This document shows positions 1 through 5,458 of a stretch of DNA of 8,005 nucleotides, piece after piece; position 1 is the first letter of the stretch, and each line of letters begins with the position of its first letter. Made by a program: the position numbers and the translations under genes. The notes under the pieces are model-generated. The model did not search any database. It was given only the letters and a program-made list of their open reading frames with translations, and was not told where the DNA came from. Source of the stretch: Fimbriimonadales bacterium (GTDB lineage Bacteria > Armatimonadota > Fimbriimonadia > Fimbriimonadales > ATM1); the NCBI GenBank assembly GCA_025922995.1, contig JAICGT010000043.1:1-8005 (forward strand). Reading direction: 5' to 3'.

Positions 1-1
1 A

Positions 2-256
2 GCCTTGCTGGGCGAAGCCGGCTTTCGAGTTGTGTCGACTGAGTCGGTGCTGTTGCCGTATTTGAATCAGAGGAACGCAGACGAGACTTTCGAATTTCTA
101 TTGCGGTTTATTGGCCCGATCCGAACGATGTTCGAAAAGCTGCCCGACGAAAGACGAGCGCAGGTTCGTGCCGAAGCTGTTGCCGCTCTCGACGGCGTAA
201 GCCGAAACGGCACCGCCTGGATTCACCATGCGACCCGCGAGCCCAAAATCCTATGA
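2..256 (+). CDS. SAM-dependent methyltransferase, C-terminal part (5' end outside window)
   Basis: The reading frame is open from the first bases of the window and ends in TGA at 254-256, so only about the last 84 residues are present and the true start lies upstream. The piece begins with GEAGFRVVSTESVLLPY, the strand-turn pattern near the end of class I (UbiE/Methyltransf_11-like) SAM methyltransferases. A helical section rich in E and R follows (PDERRAQVRAEAVAAL), and it finishes with GTAWIHHATREPK, resembling the last beta strand of these enzymes. The SAM-binding motif would be upstream and cannot be seen, so the substrate is unknown. The stop codon overlaps the ubiX start (ATGA), implying co-transcription and translational coupling. 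A role in quinone or other prenyl-aromatic methylation is possible from this neighbour but is only inference. Confidence 0.6.
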   Translation, partial: ALLGEAGFRVVSTESVLLPYLNQRNADETFEFLLRFIGPIRTMFEKLPDERRAQVRAEAVAALDGVSRNGTAWIHHATREPKIL

Positions 257-834
257 AAAAGCTTGTTGTAGCCATCACCGGAGCCAGTGGCTCGATCTAC
301 GCCTTGAGGTTTCTGCAGAGGGCGGCGGCCCACTACGACGAAATCCTTCTCACCGCGAGCGAGCAGGCGCTGCAAGTTCTAACAACCGAAACCGACTTAG
401 ACGTAAATCGCGAAAACCTCGCCGTCACACTCGGAACGAATGTGCGTCTCCTCGACGAGCGAGACTACTTCACGCCGCCCGCGAGCGGCTCGTTTCGGCA
501 CGACGGCATGGTCATCGTGCCATGCAGCATGGGGACGCTGGGCCGAATTGCCAACGGCATCAGCAACGACCTGACAACCCGCGCGGCGGATGTTTGCCTC
601 AAAGAGGGCCGCAAGCTCATCATGGTTGTGCGCGAAATGCCTTACAACCTGGTCATGCTTCGCAACATGGTTGCAGCGGCCGAGGCGGGAGCGACCATCT
701 TGCCGGCTTCGCCCGCCTGGTACTACCGTCCCAGCACGCTCGAAGAACTTGCCGACACCGTGGTCGCGCGAATATTGCAAAACCTCGGCGTCGAGCAAGA
801 CATCGTCCCGCAGTGGGGCGAAGAAACTACTTAG
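253..834 (+). CDS. ubiX: UbiX-type flavin prenyltransferase
   Basis: UbiX joins dimethylallyl phosphate to FMNH2 to make prenylated FMN, the cofactor of UbiD-family decarboxylases, in the cytoplasm. The 193-residue product matches the usual length of the family. The N-terminal TGASGSIYALR (residues 9-19) is the flavin-binding loop. VPCSMGTLGRIANGISNDL (89-107) and RKLIMVVREMPYNLVMLRNM (120-139) are the two most conserved blocks, and PASPAWYYRP (151-160) is the C-terminal active-site region. The start is the ATG overlapping the upstream methyltransferase stop; there is no clear Shine-Dalgarno, as expected for coupled translation. No ubiD partner is in the window, so whether it serves ubiquinone or menaquinone synthesis or another decarboxylase cannot be told. 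Its last 8 bp overlap the convergent thioredoxin-like gene. The Pad1/UbiX family assignment is secure. Confidence 0.95.
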   Translation: MKKLVVAITGASGSIYALRFLQRAAAHYDEILLTASEQALQVLTTETDLDVNRENLAVTLGTNVRLLDERDYFTPPASGSFRHDGMVIVPCSMGTLGRIANGISNDLTTRAADVCLKEGRKLIMVVREMPYNLVMLRNMVAAAEAGATILPASPAWYYRPSTLEELADTVVARILQNLGVEQDIVPQWGEETT

Positions 835-1357
835 CTTCCGCGAGCCTCTTTGCAATCAGGTCGCGCTCAGATCGCGTCACCATCGGCGCCGTCTTCTCCA
901 GGAACTTCATGAAGTACGCAATCTCCTCGGGCTTGGCAGGGCAGCCGACGTTTGCCGACTCCTTGCCTTCAACGGGCATGCGCGAGTTCATGATCATCTT
1001 GCCGTCTTTGCCGAGCGCCGCAAAAAACGGAATGCCCTGCTTCTCTCCGCCGAGTTCCTTCAGCACTTCCATGCCGTTTGGATTCTCGTCGGCTTTGAAT
1101 TTCTCCGATTCCATCACCGTGAGCGGGACGATGACGTAAGCCTTTTCGAACAGCGGCTTCATGTCCGGAAGCGCCATGACTTTTTCGAGGCGTTTGCACC
1201 AGCCGCACCAAGATGCGTGAAACATGACGAGGACGTTCTTGTTTTCTTTGGCAGCGGTTGCGCGAGCCTTGTCGATCACGACGCGGGCATCCTCCGCGGC
1301 AAACGCGGAAACGGCGAGAAGCGCAACGGCGCAGAGAGCGAGACCAAACTTTCTCAT
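827..1357 (-). CDS. Exported thioredoxin-fold protein with CGWC motif
   Basis: A 176-residue protein with a Sec signal peptide (MRKFGLALCAVALLAVSAFA, cleavage likely after residue 20) followed by a thioredoxin fold. NVLVMFHASWCGWCK (41-55) holds the redox pair C51-G-W-C54, and GIPFFAAL (108-115) supplies the cis-proline at P110 that faces the active site. A third cysteine lies at 139 in ANVGCPAKPEE. This layout is of the thioredoxin_7/DUF255-like type found in periplasmic thiol reductases or oxidases, so it probably handles disulfides of exported proteins. Direction (reductase or oxidase) and partner cannot be read from the sequence. I start it at ATG 1357 because this begins the signal peptide; the frame stays open further upstream but would run into the divergent PQQ dehydrogenase. 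There is no Shine-Dalgarno; a -10-like TACTAT six bases upstream suggests a leaderless transcript. Confidence 0.88.
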   Translation of the reverse strand: MRKFGLALCAVALLAVSAFAAEDARVVIDKARATAAKENKNVLVMFHASWCGWCKRLEKVMALPDMKPLFEKAYVIVPLTVMESEKFKADENPNGMEVLKELGGEKQGIPFFAALGKDGKMIMNSRMPVEGKESANVGCPAKPEEIAYFMKFLEKTAPMVTRSERDLIAKRLAEAK

Positions 1358-1363
1358 ATCCGA

Positions 1364-1369
1364 ATAGTA
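1364..1369 (-). promoter_or_regulatory. Candidate -10 box for a leaderless transcript of the thioredoxin-like gene
   Basis: On the minus strand TACTAT lies six bases (TCGGAT) before the ATG at 1357, so transcription would begin at or next to the start codon. A weak -35-like GCGACA lies 19 bases upstream. The absence of any purine-rich ribosome site between the box and the ATG agrees with a leaderless message. The divergent intergenic space is only 76 bp and must also hold the promoter of the PQQ dehydrogenase. This is pattern matching only. Confidence 0.3.
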
Positions 1370-1433
1370 CTTGCTATTGCTCAGAAATGTCGCAAACGCG
1401 GGCACCCGGTTCAAACGTAGAACCAGCAAGGGA

Positions 1434-2588
1434 ATGAAACCCATGCTCAGCCTGCTTGCCCTAACCCTCATCGCCTGCAACCAGCCCGCTGAGAACGTGC
1501 AGGGCGGCACGATTTCGACCAACGTCGAAAGGCTCCCCATGACCGATAAAGCGGGATGGAAGCTCGAAACGGTAGTAACGGGCCTCCAAGTGCCGTGGGC
1601 GATTGCGTTCGACCACGAGGGACGGATGCTGATCACCGAGCGGCCCGGCAGAGTGAGAGTTTTTGAGAAAGGAGAGCTCCGCGCAGCTCCGCTCCTCACC
1701 CTGCCCGACGTCGCCGCAAGCAGCGAGTCCGGCCTGCTTGGAATGTGCCTCCATCCCGATTACAAGAACAACCGGTTTCTGTACTTGGCGTACTCGTATC
1801 GAGACAGCCGCCGAGAACAGTTTGTCAAAGTCGTTCGCTACAAGAACGACGGCGCGAAGCTGACCCAAGACAAAGTCATCATCGACGCGATTCCCGCCGC
1901 GCCGAACCACGCAGGCACGCGAGTGGCGTTCGGGCCAGACGCCAAGCTGTACGTCACAACCGGAGACGCCACCGACTGGCACCGGGCGCAGCAGCTCGAC
2001 TCGATCAACGGCAAAACGCTTCGCCTGAACGACGACGGAAGCATCCCGAGAGACAACCCGTTCGTCGGAAGGGCGAACGTCCGAGAAGAGATCTGGTCGT
2101 ACGGCCATCGCAATTCCCAGGGCATTGCCTGGCAGCCGGGCACCAACGCGATGTTCCAGACCGAGCATGGTCCGAGCGGCTTCGAAGGCCTCGGAGGTGG
2201 CGCGTGCGAACTCAACCTCGTGGAAAAAGGCAAGAACTACGGCTGGCCGGAAATCTACGGCGCGCGAACGCGTGCGGGCATGGTGTCGCCGCTTGTCGAG
2301 TACACGCCGGCTTCTGCGCCGGGCAGCGGAATGTTCTATTCCGGCGACAAGCTGCCGTTGTTCAGGGGCAACTTTTTCTTCGGCGCGCTGCGGCCTGGAA
2401 TACTCGTGCGCGTCGTTTTAGACGGCGCGAAAGTCGTGAAGCAAGAGCGGGTCGTTGCCGATATGGGACGCATCCGCGAAGTGGCACAGGGCCCGGACGG
2501 CTTCATTTACTTCAGCACTTCCAACCGCGACGGGCGCGGTTCACGCCGAACCGGCGACGACCGGATAATGCGCATCGTTCCGCAGTAG
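1434..2588 (+). CDS. PQQ-dependent soluble aldose/glucose dehydrogenase, lipoprotein
   Basis: A 384-residue member of the soluble glucose/aldose sugar dehydrogenase family (six-bladed beta-propeller, PQQ and calcium dependent; YliI/Asd type), predicted to oxidise sugars at the aldehyde carbon in the periplasm. The first 15 residues form a short lipoprotein signal with lipobox LIAC (C15), so it is probably tethered to a membrane. Family landmarks: LQVPWAIAFDHEGRMLITER (51-70), GLLGMCLHPDY (100-110), NHAGTRVAFGPDAKLYVTTGD (158-178) with H159 at the position of the catalytic histidine, NGKTLRLNDDGSIPRDNPF (192-210), EIWSYGHRNSQGIAW (219-233), TEHGP (243-247) and GKNYGWPE. Start choice: ATG 1434 gives a lysine in the n-region. 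ATG 1443 has better spacing to AAGGGA (1428-1433) but leaves too short a signal. TTG 1371 would add a basic 21-residue extension. No PQQ biosynthesis gene is nearby, and true substrate and PQQ binding are unproven. Confidence 0.92.
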   Translation: MKPMLSLLALTLIACNQPAENVQGGTISTNVERLPMTDKAGWKLETVVTGLQVPWAIAFDHEGRMLITERPGRVRVFEKGELRAAPLLTLPDVAASSESGLLGMCLHPDYKNNRFLYLAYSYRDSRREQFVKVVRYKNDGAKLTQDKVIIDAIPAAPNHAGTRVAFGPDAKLYVTTGDATDWHRAQQLDSINGKTLRLNDDGSIPRDNPFVGRANVREEIWSYGHRNSQGIAWQPGTNAMFQTEHGPSGFEGLGGGACELNLVEKGKNYGWPEIYGARTRAGMVSPLVEYTPASAPGSGMFYSGDKLPLFRGNFFFGALRPGILVRVVLDGAKVVKQERVVADMGRIREVAQGPDGFIYFSTSNRDGRGSRRTGDDRIMRIVPQ

Positions 2589-2649
2589 CTCTCCCAGAGC
2601 CGCCGAACACGCGAGGAGATCGCCGAAGGGACGGTGTCTGGATAGCCAA

Positions 2650-2679
2650 GGCTGCCTCGACATGCGCGTCGAGGCAGCC
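2650..2679. terminator. Bidirectional hairpin between converging genes
   Basis: A perfect 12-bp inverted repeat (GGCTGCCTCGAC, loop ATGCGC, GTCGAGGCAGCC) lies 61 bp after the PQQ dehydrogenase stop and 8 bp after the end of the first PEP-CTERM gene on the other strand. The position between convergent genes fits a shared terminator. Neither strand has a proper T-run after the stem (the minus strand has only TTGG), so it may act with Rho or as a 3'-end stabiliser rather than as a classical intrinsic terminator. Confidence 0.65.
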
Positions 2680-2687
2680 CAAACGCA

Positions 2688-3344
2688 TCACTTCCGACGG
2701 CGAAGCAGCAAAAGCACGCCGCCGATGCCCAGGGCGATGATGCTCGCAGGCTCCGGCACAAACGTCGCGTTTACAGAGTACGAGTTGAGCGTGGTCGAAT
2801 TGCCCGTCGGAGGCGGCGGGCCGTTGCTGAATCGGTAGCCGGCGCTCGTCGCGATGCCCGTCGGAGTAACCGAAGGAAGGCTCGCCAACCATCGGAAGGA
2901 GTTAGCGAAAGGCGTATCGTTCCAGACGACCATCCAATACGTGGTCGATGCGTTGAGCACGAAACCGCCGGACGCGAATACGAAGTTGTCGATGCCCACA
3001 ACGGGCGCGGGCGGGATAAGCGTATGGAGCAGGTTCGTCGGGTTGCCGCCGACATCGTCATAGATATGCACGATCGGCGCGCTCGTCGTCGTGAAGAACT
3101 CGAGCCTCAGCGTCACGAAGTCCAGGTTGTATGCCGAACCCGGCATCGTGAACCCTGCTGCTTTGCTGTTGAACGCACCGCCGCCGTTGCTGCCGCCTAC
3201 CGGCCCGTTGATGAAGGTGCTGGTCCCGTCGTTGCCGGGCATGTTCGATATGATCTCGATTGCCTGAGCAGAGTGAAAGGCGAACAGTGCGCATATTGCG
3301 AACTGCAGAGTGACAAGCTTAACGGGGATTCTCTTCTTGTCCAT
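2688..3344 (-). CDS. PEP-CTERM exported protein, choice-of-anchor-like
   Basis: A 218-residue protein with three parts. It has a signal peptide (MDKKRIPVKLVTLQFAICAL onward, likely cut after AQA near residue 28). A secreted beta-rich domain rich in N, G, S and T runs from about 29 to 190. A C-terminal sorting tail follows: VPEPASIIALGIGGVLLLLRRRK, that is the PEP motif, a hydrophobic helix and a basic end. Such tails are recognised and cut by an exosortase (EpsH family), which is not in this window. The middle has segments such as LDFVTLRLEFFTTTSAPIVH, VHIYDDVGGNPTNLLHTL and NASTTYWMVVWND. This pattern of a strand, a display of x-Gly-x-P and then TTYWMVV is seen in choice-of-anchor domains of surface proteins, so a beta-sandwich is likely. 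The function is unknown. I use ATG 3344 because it opens the signal peptide; a weak AGG lies a few bases before it. It shares no obvious sequence with the neighbouring PEP-CTERM protein except the tail. Confidence 0.88.
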   Translation of the reverse strand: MDKKRIPVKLVTLQFAICALFAFHSAQAIEIISNMPGNDGTSTFINGPVGGSNGGGAFNSKAAGFTMPGSAYNLDFVTLRLEFFTTTSAPIVHIYDDVGGNPTNLLHTLIPPAPVVGIDNFVFASGGFVLNASTTYWMVVWNDTPFANSFRWLASLPSVTPTGIATSAGYRFSNGPPPPTGNSTTLNSYSVNATFVPEPASIIALGIGGVLLLLRRRK

Positions 3345-3620
3345 GCGCCTATTCTGCCCGAATTGAAGGCAGGCGAATGGAGGGCACGTAAACAGAAAGC
3401 ACAGATCATTGCCCCAATACGAGTCTCGTCGAGCCAACAAATTGTATGCCGTCGATCTGCGGGTTGGCGCTGATGCGCAAACGGCTCATGACGCCTTAGC
3501 ACTTCTCTCCCGCTGCCGCCTGAGCTTTCATCCACAACGAGCCACGTAAGCCGGGGCGGTTTGGTGGGGGATCTAACCACGGCATCTACGCCGTCCCGGC
3601 GATTTGCAAAGCCCCCGGCG
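3345..3620. other. Intergenic region with competing inverted repeats, no convincing gene
   Basis: About 276 bp between the first PEP-CTERM start and the terminator of the second. Open frames cross it on both strands, but none has a good start with ribosome site or recognisable protein features. The right end is strikingly self-complementary. GCCGGGG (3550-3556) can pair with CCCCGGC (3613-3619), and the overlapping CCGGGGCGG (3551-3559) can pair with CCGTCCCGG (3591-3599, one G-U). A small hairpin ACGGC/GCCGT occupies 3579-3594. It could be a structured leader of the minus-strand gene (transcribed toward 3344), a small RNA, or simply GC-rich spacer. No known riboswitch, tRNA or SRP RNA consensus was recognised. 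Confidence 0.4.
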
Positions 3621-3651
3621 AAAAAAGGCGCCCCTAGAATCTGAGGCGCCT
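3621..3651 (-). terminator. Rho-independent terminator of the second PEP-CTERM gene
   Basis: Read on the minus strand, AGGCGCC (3651-3645) and GGCGCCT (3632-3626) form a 7-bp GC-rich stem with a 12-base loop, followed directly by a run of T (A-run 3621-3626 on the plus strand). It lies 29 bases after the stop of the gene ending at 3681. Stem plus uninterrupted U-tract is the classical intrinsic terminator. It suggests the two PEP-CTERM genes are not one operon and that the first has its own promoter in 3345-3620. Confidence 0.85.
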
Positions 3652-3680
3652 CCTTAGATGAACCGGTGTCGGTTCGGAGT

Positions 3681-4316
3681 CTACTTGCGTCGTCGAGCGA
3701 TCGCTAGGGCCGCCAAGCCGAAGCCGAGGGCGAGGAACGTCCCGGGCTCAGGCACAACCTCGACGTAAAGGTCCGGTACAACCATGTTGCCCCCGGTGGT
3801 GCTCGTATCCAGGATTACACGATCGAATGGAATCGTGCTCTCGAGGAAGATCGAGTTGAGTCCTGCGCCGAACGTGCCGGTCGTCAGGTACTCCGTACCG
3901 ATCTGCGTCGCGCCGTCATAGAAGTCGACAATCGCAGGGCCGCTCCAATCACCGAAACTGAAACCGAACTGCGTGGACATCATACCGAGGACGATGTCGT
4001 ACTCGACCGCGTCAAACGCACCCGCCGGCGGCACGATAATGCTCAGAGCGCCCGAGACGAATCCAATCGCGTTGCCGTACCCGGGATTCGTGTTGTAAAC
4101 ACCGGCCGCCGCCGCCTTCGGAACGCCCGTGATGCTGACGATGTTTCCGCCACCGTTGGTGCCGATCGCGTTGATGGCGCCGACAGTGGTCGGCCCGCCT
4201 GCCATGAGTGCGATGTCGAGATGACTATGGAAATTGGTCATTGCCCCAATCTCCGAGAACTGTGCGAAGGCTCCTGCTGATAGAAGAGCCGTTGCTAACG
4301 TAAGTGTCTTACGCAT
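3681..4316 (-). CDS. PEP-CTERM exported protein of unknown function
   Basis: A 211-residue protein beginning with a short signal peptide (MRKTLTLATALLSAGAFA, cut likely after residue 18). The extracellular part, about residues 19-187, is rich in G, T, N and hydrophobic strands (for example AVEYDIVLGMMSTQFGFSFG, GPAIVDFYDGATQIGTEYL, FDRVILDTSTTGG). The end is VPEPGTFLALGFGLAALAIARRRK, a textbook PEP-CTERM tail for exosortase-dependent sorting. The repeated pattern 'IVDFYDG-ATQIGTEYL ... IPFDRVIL' recalls lectin-like or jelly-roll domains of other PEP-CTERM proteins, but I do not recognise a named family. The start is fixed by a strong AGGAGG six bases before ATG 4316. A perfect palindrome lies upstream at 4345-4365 and an intrinsic terminator downstream, so it looks like a single-gene unit. 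The function is likely a surface or extracellular-matrix component, by inference from the tail only. Confidence 0.88.
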   Translation of the reverse strand: MRKTLTLATALLSAGAFAQFSEIGAMTNFHSHLDIALMAGGPTTVGAINAIGTNGGGNIVSITGVPKAAAAGVYNTNPGYGNAIGFVSGALSIIVPPAGAFDAVEYDIVLGMMSTQFGFSFGDWSGPAIVDFYDGATQIGTEYLTTGTFGAGLNSIFLESTIPFDRVILDTSTTGGNMVVPDLYVEVVPEPGTFLALGFGLAALAIARRRK

Positions 4317-4322
4317 TTTCTT

Positions 4323-4328
4323 CCTCCT
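4323..4328 (-). promoter_or_regulatory. Strong ribosome binding site deciding the PEP-CTERM start
   Basis: On the minus strand AGGAGG is followed by six bases and then ATG at 4316. It is one of the few full Shine-Dalgarno matches in the window, which suggests high translation of this exported protein and excludes the longer upstream reading. Confidence 0.8.
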
Positions 4329-4344
4329 ACTGTATAAGTCAGGT

Positions 4345-4365
4345 GCATTGGGACGATCCCAATGC
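4345..4365. promoter_or_regulatory. Perfect 9-bp inverted repeat upstream of PEP-CTERM gene (operator or leader hairpin)
   Basis: GCATTGGGA and TCCCAATGC face each other across a three-base centre (CGA). The repeat starts 28 bp before the start codon of the minus-strand PEP-CTERM gene, in the divergent 202-bp space shared with ybaB. It could be a dimeric repressor site or a stable hairpin in the 5' leader. A TTATAC box (4332-4337) downstream of it on the minus strand would place the transcription start inside the ribosome site, so the promoter probably lies further upstream and the repeat within the transcript. Confidence 0.45.
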
Positions 4366-4518
4366 GATACTTGTCTAGCATACTTAGATTCGTCAGCCGG
4401 ATGCCGATCTCCTGCATGAATCATTATGTCGAGTGGCGGGCGTGCGCCCGGCCCCGTCTTCTGTAGCTCAGGCTGGAGGTTTCCAGGACGCTGCAGCAGG
4501 GTAAATTACAGCTACAAA

Positions 4519-4854
4519 ATGAAACTGCCAAAAGGATTCGGAATGGGCAATATGGGCGGCGTGCTGAAACAGGCCCAAGAAGCCATGGAGCGCGCCAAGA
4601 ACATCGAGAAAGAACTCGCTTTAGAGGAAATCGAAATCGACCGCGGCGGCGTGAAAGCCAAGTTCAACGGCAATGGCGAGCTGCTCTCGGTCCATGTCGA
4701 CCCGGCGCTCGTCGACCCGAACGACGTCGAGACGCTCGAAGACTCCCTCCTCCTCGCTCTGCGCGAAGGGCACGCAAAGGCGGGAGAAGTGAGGCAAAGC
4801 CGGATCTCCGAGCTGACCGCCGGGCTGCCGCTGCCTCCGGGAATGGGTCTATAA
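4519..4854 (+). CDS. ybaB: YbaB/EbfC-family nucleoid-associated protein
   Basis: A 111-residue homodimeric DNA-binding protein of the YbaB/EbfC family, which binds DNA as a tweezer-shaped dimer and influences nucleoid organisation and gene expression. It shows the family order: a Gly/Met-rich start (PKGFGMGNMGGVLKQAQEAM), a long amphipathic helix (about 15-40), the strand pair GGVKAKFNGNGELLSVHVDP with the VDPALV turn (about 60-72), a second helix (VETLEDSLLLALREGHAKAG) and the end LPLPPGMGL. Length is normal. ATG 4519 is chosen because the family begins at this Met; the frame is open further upstream without similarity. No clear Shine-Dalgarno is present. It overlaps the recR frame directly at its stop. 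The dnaX gene that usually precedes ybaB-recR is absent; a divergent PEP-CTERM gene takes its place. Confidence 0.93.
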   Translation: MKLPKGFGMGNMGGVLKQAQEAMERAKNIEKELALEEIEIDRGGVKAKFNGNGELLSVHVDPALVDPNDVETLEDSLLLALREGHAKAGEVRQSRISELTAGLPLPPGMGL

Positions 4855-5447
4855 CCTTTTCGCGGCCGCTCGCGCGGCTGATCGCTCAGCTCGAGAAGCT
4901 TCCGGGCGTTGGGCCGAAGTCCGCCCAGCGCCTCGCGTTTCACCTTCTGCGCCAATCCAACGAAGACGTCCGCGCGCTCGCCGAGGCGATGCTGGAGGCG
5001 AAAGACAAGATCCGCCTCTGCGCCACCTGCCAGTCGTTCACCGAGAACGACGTCTGCGAAATCTGCAGCGACCCGCGCCGCACCACCGCCCAAATCTGCG
5101 TCGTCGCCGAGCCGAAAGACACCGCCGCCATCGAGCGCCTGCACGAGTACCGGGGCCGATATCACGTGTTGCACGGCCTCCTCTCGCCGATGGACGGGGT
5201 CGGCCCGGAGCAGCTTCGTGTGAAGGAATTGCTGGCGCGCCTGGAGGGCGGGGAAGTGGAGGAAGTCATCCTCGCCACCAACCCGACCATCGAGGGCGAC
5301 GCCACCGCGCTCTACCTAGCCTCGCTGCTAAAGCCGATTGGCTTGAATGTCACGCGCCTCGCGCACGGCATGCCCATCGGCGGCGAGCTGGACTATGCCG
5401 ACCAGGCGACGCTGCTAAGCGCCTTTGAATACCGGCGCCCGGTTTAG
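4851..5447 (+). CDS. recR: Recombination mediator protein RecR, non-canonical start
   Basis: RecR works with RecF/RecO to load RecA on SSB-coated gaps. Counting from ATA 4851 the protein is 198 residues, the normal length. The helix-hairpin-helix LPGVGPKSAQRLAFHLL (17-33) comes first. A zinc site follows with C57-x2-C60 and C69-x2-C72 (CATC...CEIC), then the Toprim domain from ICVVAEPKD (82-90) through GRYHVLHGLLSPMDGVGP and EVILATNPTIEGDATALYL, and last AHGMPIGGELDYADQATL. The similarity clearly extends upstream of the first ATG (4989, codon 47), which would remove the helix-hairpin-helix. Between the ybaB stop and 4989 there is no in-frame ATG, GTG or TTG. ATA 4851 overlaps the ybaB TAA (ATAAC) and gives (M)TFSRPLARLI, the typical RecR N-terminus; CTG 4878 is the alternative. 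The product is certain; the start is not. Confidence 0.93.
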   Translation: MTFSRPLARLIAQLEKLPGVGPKSAQRLAFHLLRQSNEDVRALAEAMLEAKDKIRLCATCQSFTENDVCEICSDPRRTTAQICVVAEPKDTAAIERLHEYRGRYHVLHGLLSPMDGVGPEQLRVKELLARLEGGEVEEVILATNPTIEGDATALYLASLLKPIGLNVTRLAHGMPIGGELDYADQATLLSAFEYRRPV

Positions 5448-5454
5448 CCGGGCG
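5436..5454. terminator. Hairpin overlapping the recR stop codon, between converging genes
   Basis: CGCCCGG (5436-5442) and CCGGGCG (5448-5454) form a perfect 7-bp stem with loop TTTAG, the last three bases of which are the recR stop codon. The minus-strand gene ending at 5459 stops four bases away, so the stem can serve both directions. There is no long T-run on either side, so termination strength is uncertain. Confidence 0.55.
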
Positions 5455-5458
5455 TTGC

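Noticed and set aside
228..1139. Long plus-strand frame overlapping ubiX and the thioredoxin-like gene
   Set aside because: Rich in R, H and C with no domain; it is out of frame with two well-identified genes and is a shadow of GC-rich coding DNA.
1745..2740. 331-codon frame inside the PQQ dehydrogenase
   Set aside because: Very arginine-rich shadow in another frame of a gene with clear family motifs.
3406..3489. 27-codon open frame on the minus strand (MSRLRISANPQIDG...)
   Set aside because: Too short, only a weak AAGG before it, no domain or coupling to a neighbour; it could be chance.
3562..3579. tRNA-like 3' end on the minus strand (TGGTTAGATCCCCCACCA)
   Set aside because: It resembles a T-arm followed by CCA, but the stem is four bases with an eight-base loop, and no acceptor, D or anticodon arms can be drawn upstream.
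3406..4250. Exact 13-base repeat TCATTGCCCCAAT at 3406-3418 and 4238-4250
   Set aside because: One copy is inside a coding sequence, and a match of this length is about what chance gives in 8 kb.
4441..4518. Small SRP RNA (ffs), sometimes found near ybaB
   Set aside because: The conserved GGUCAGG...GGAAGGNAGCAGCC core is not present on either strand.
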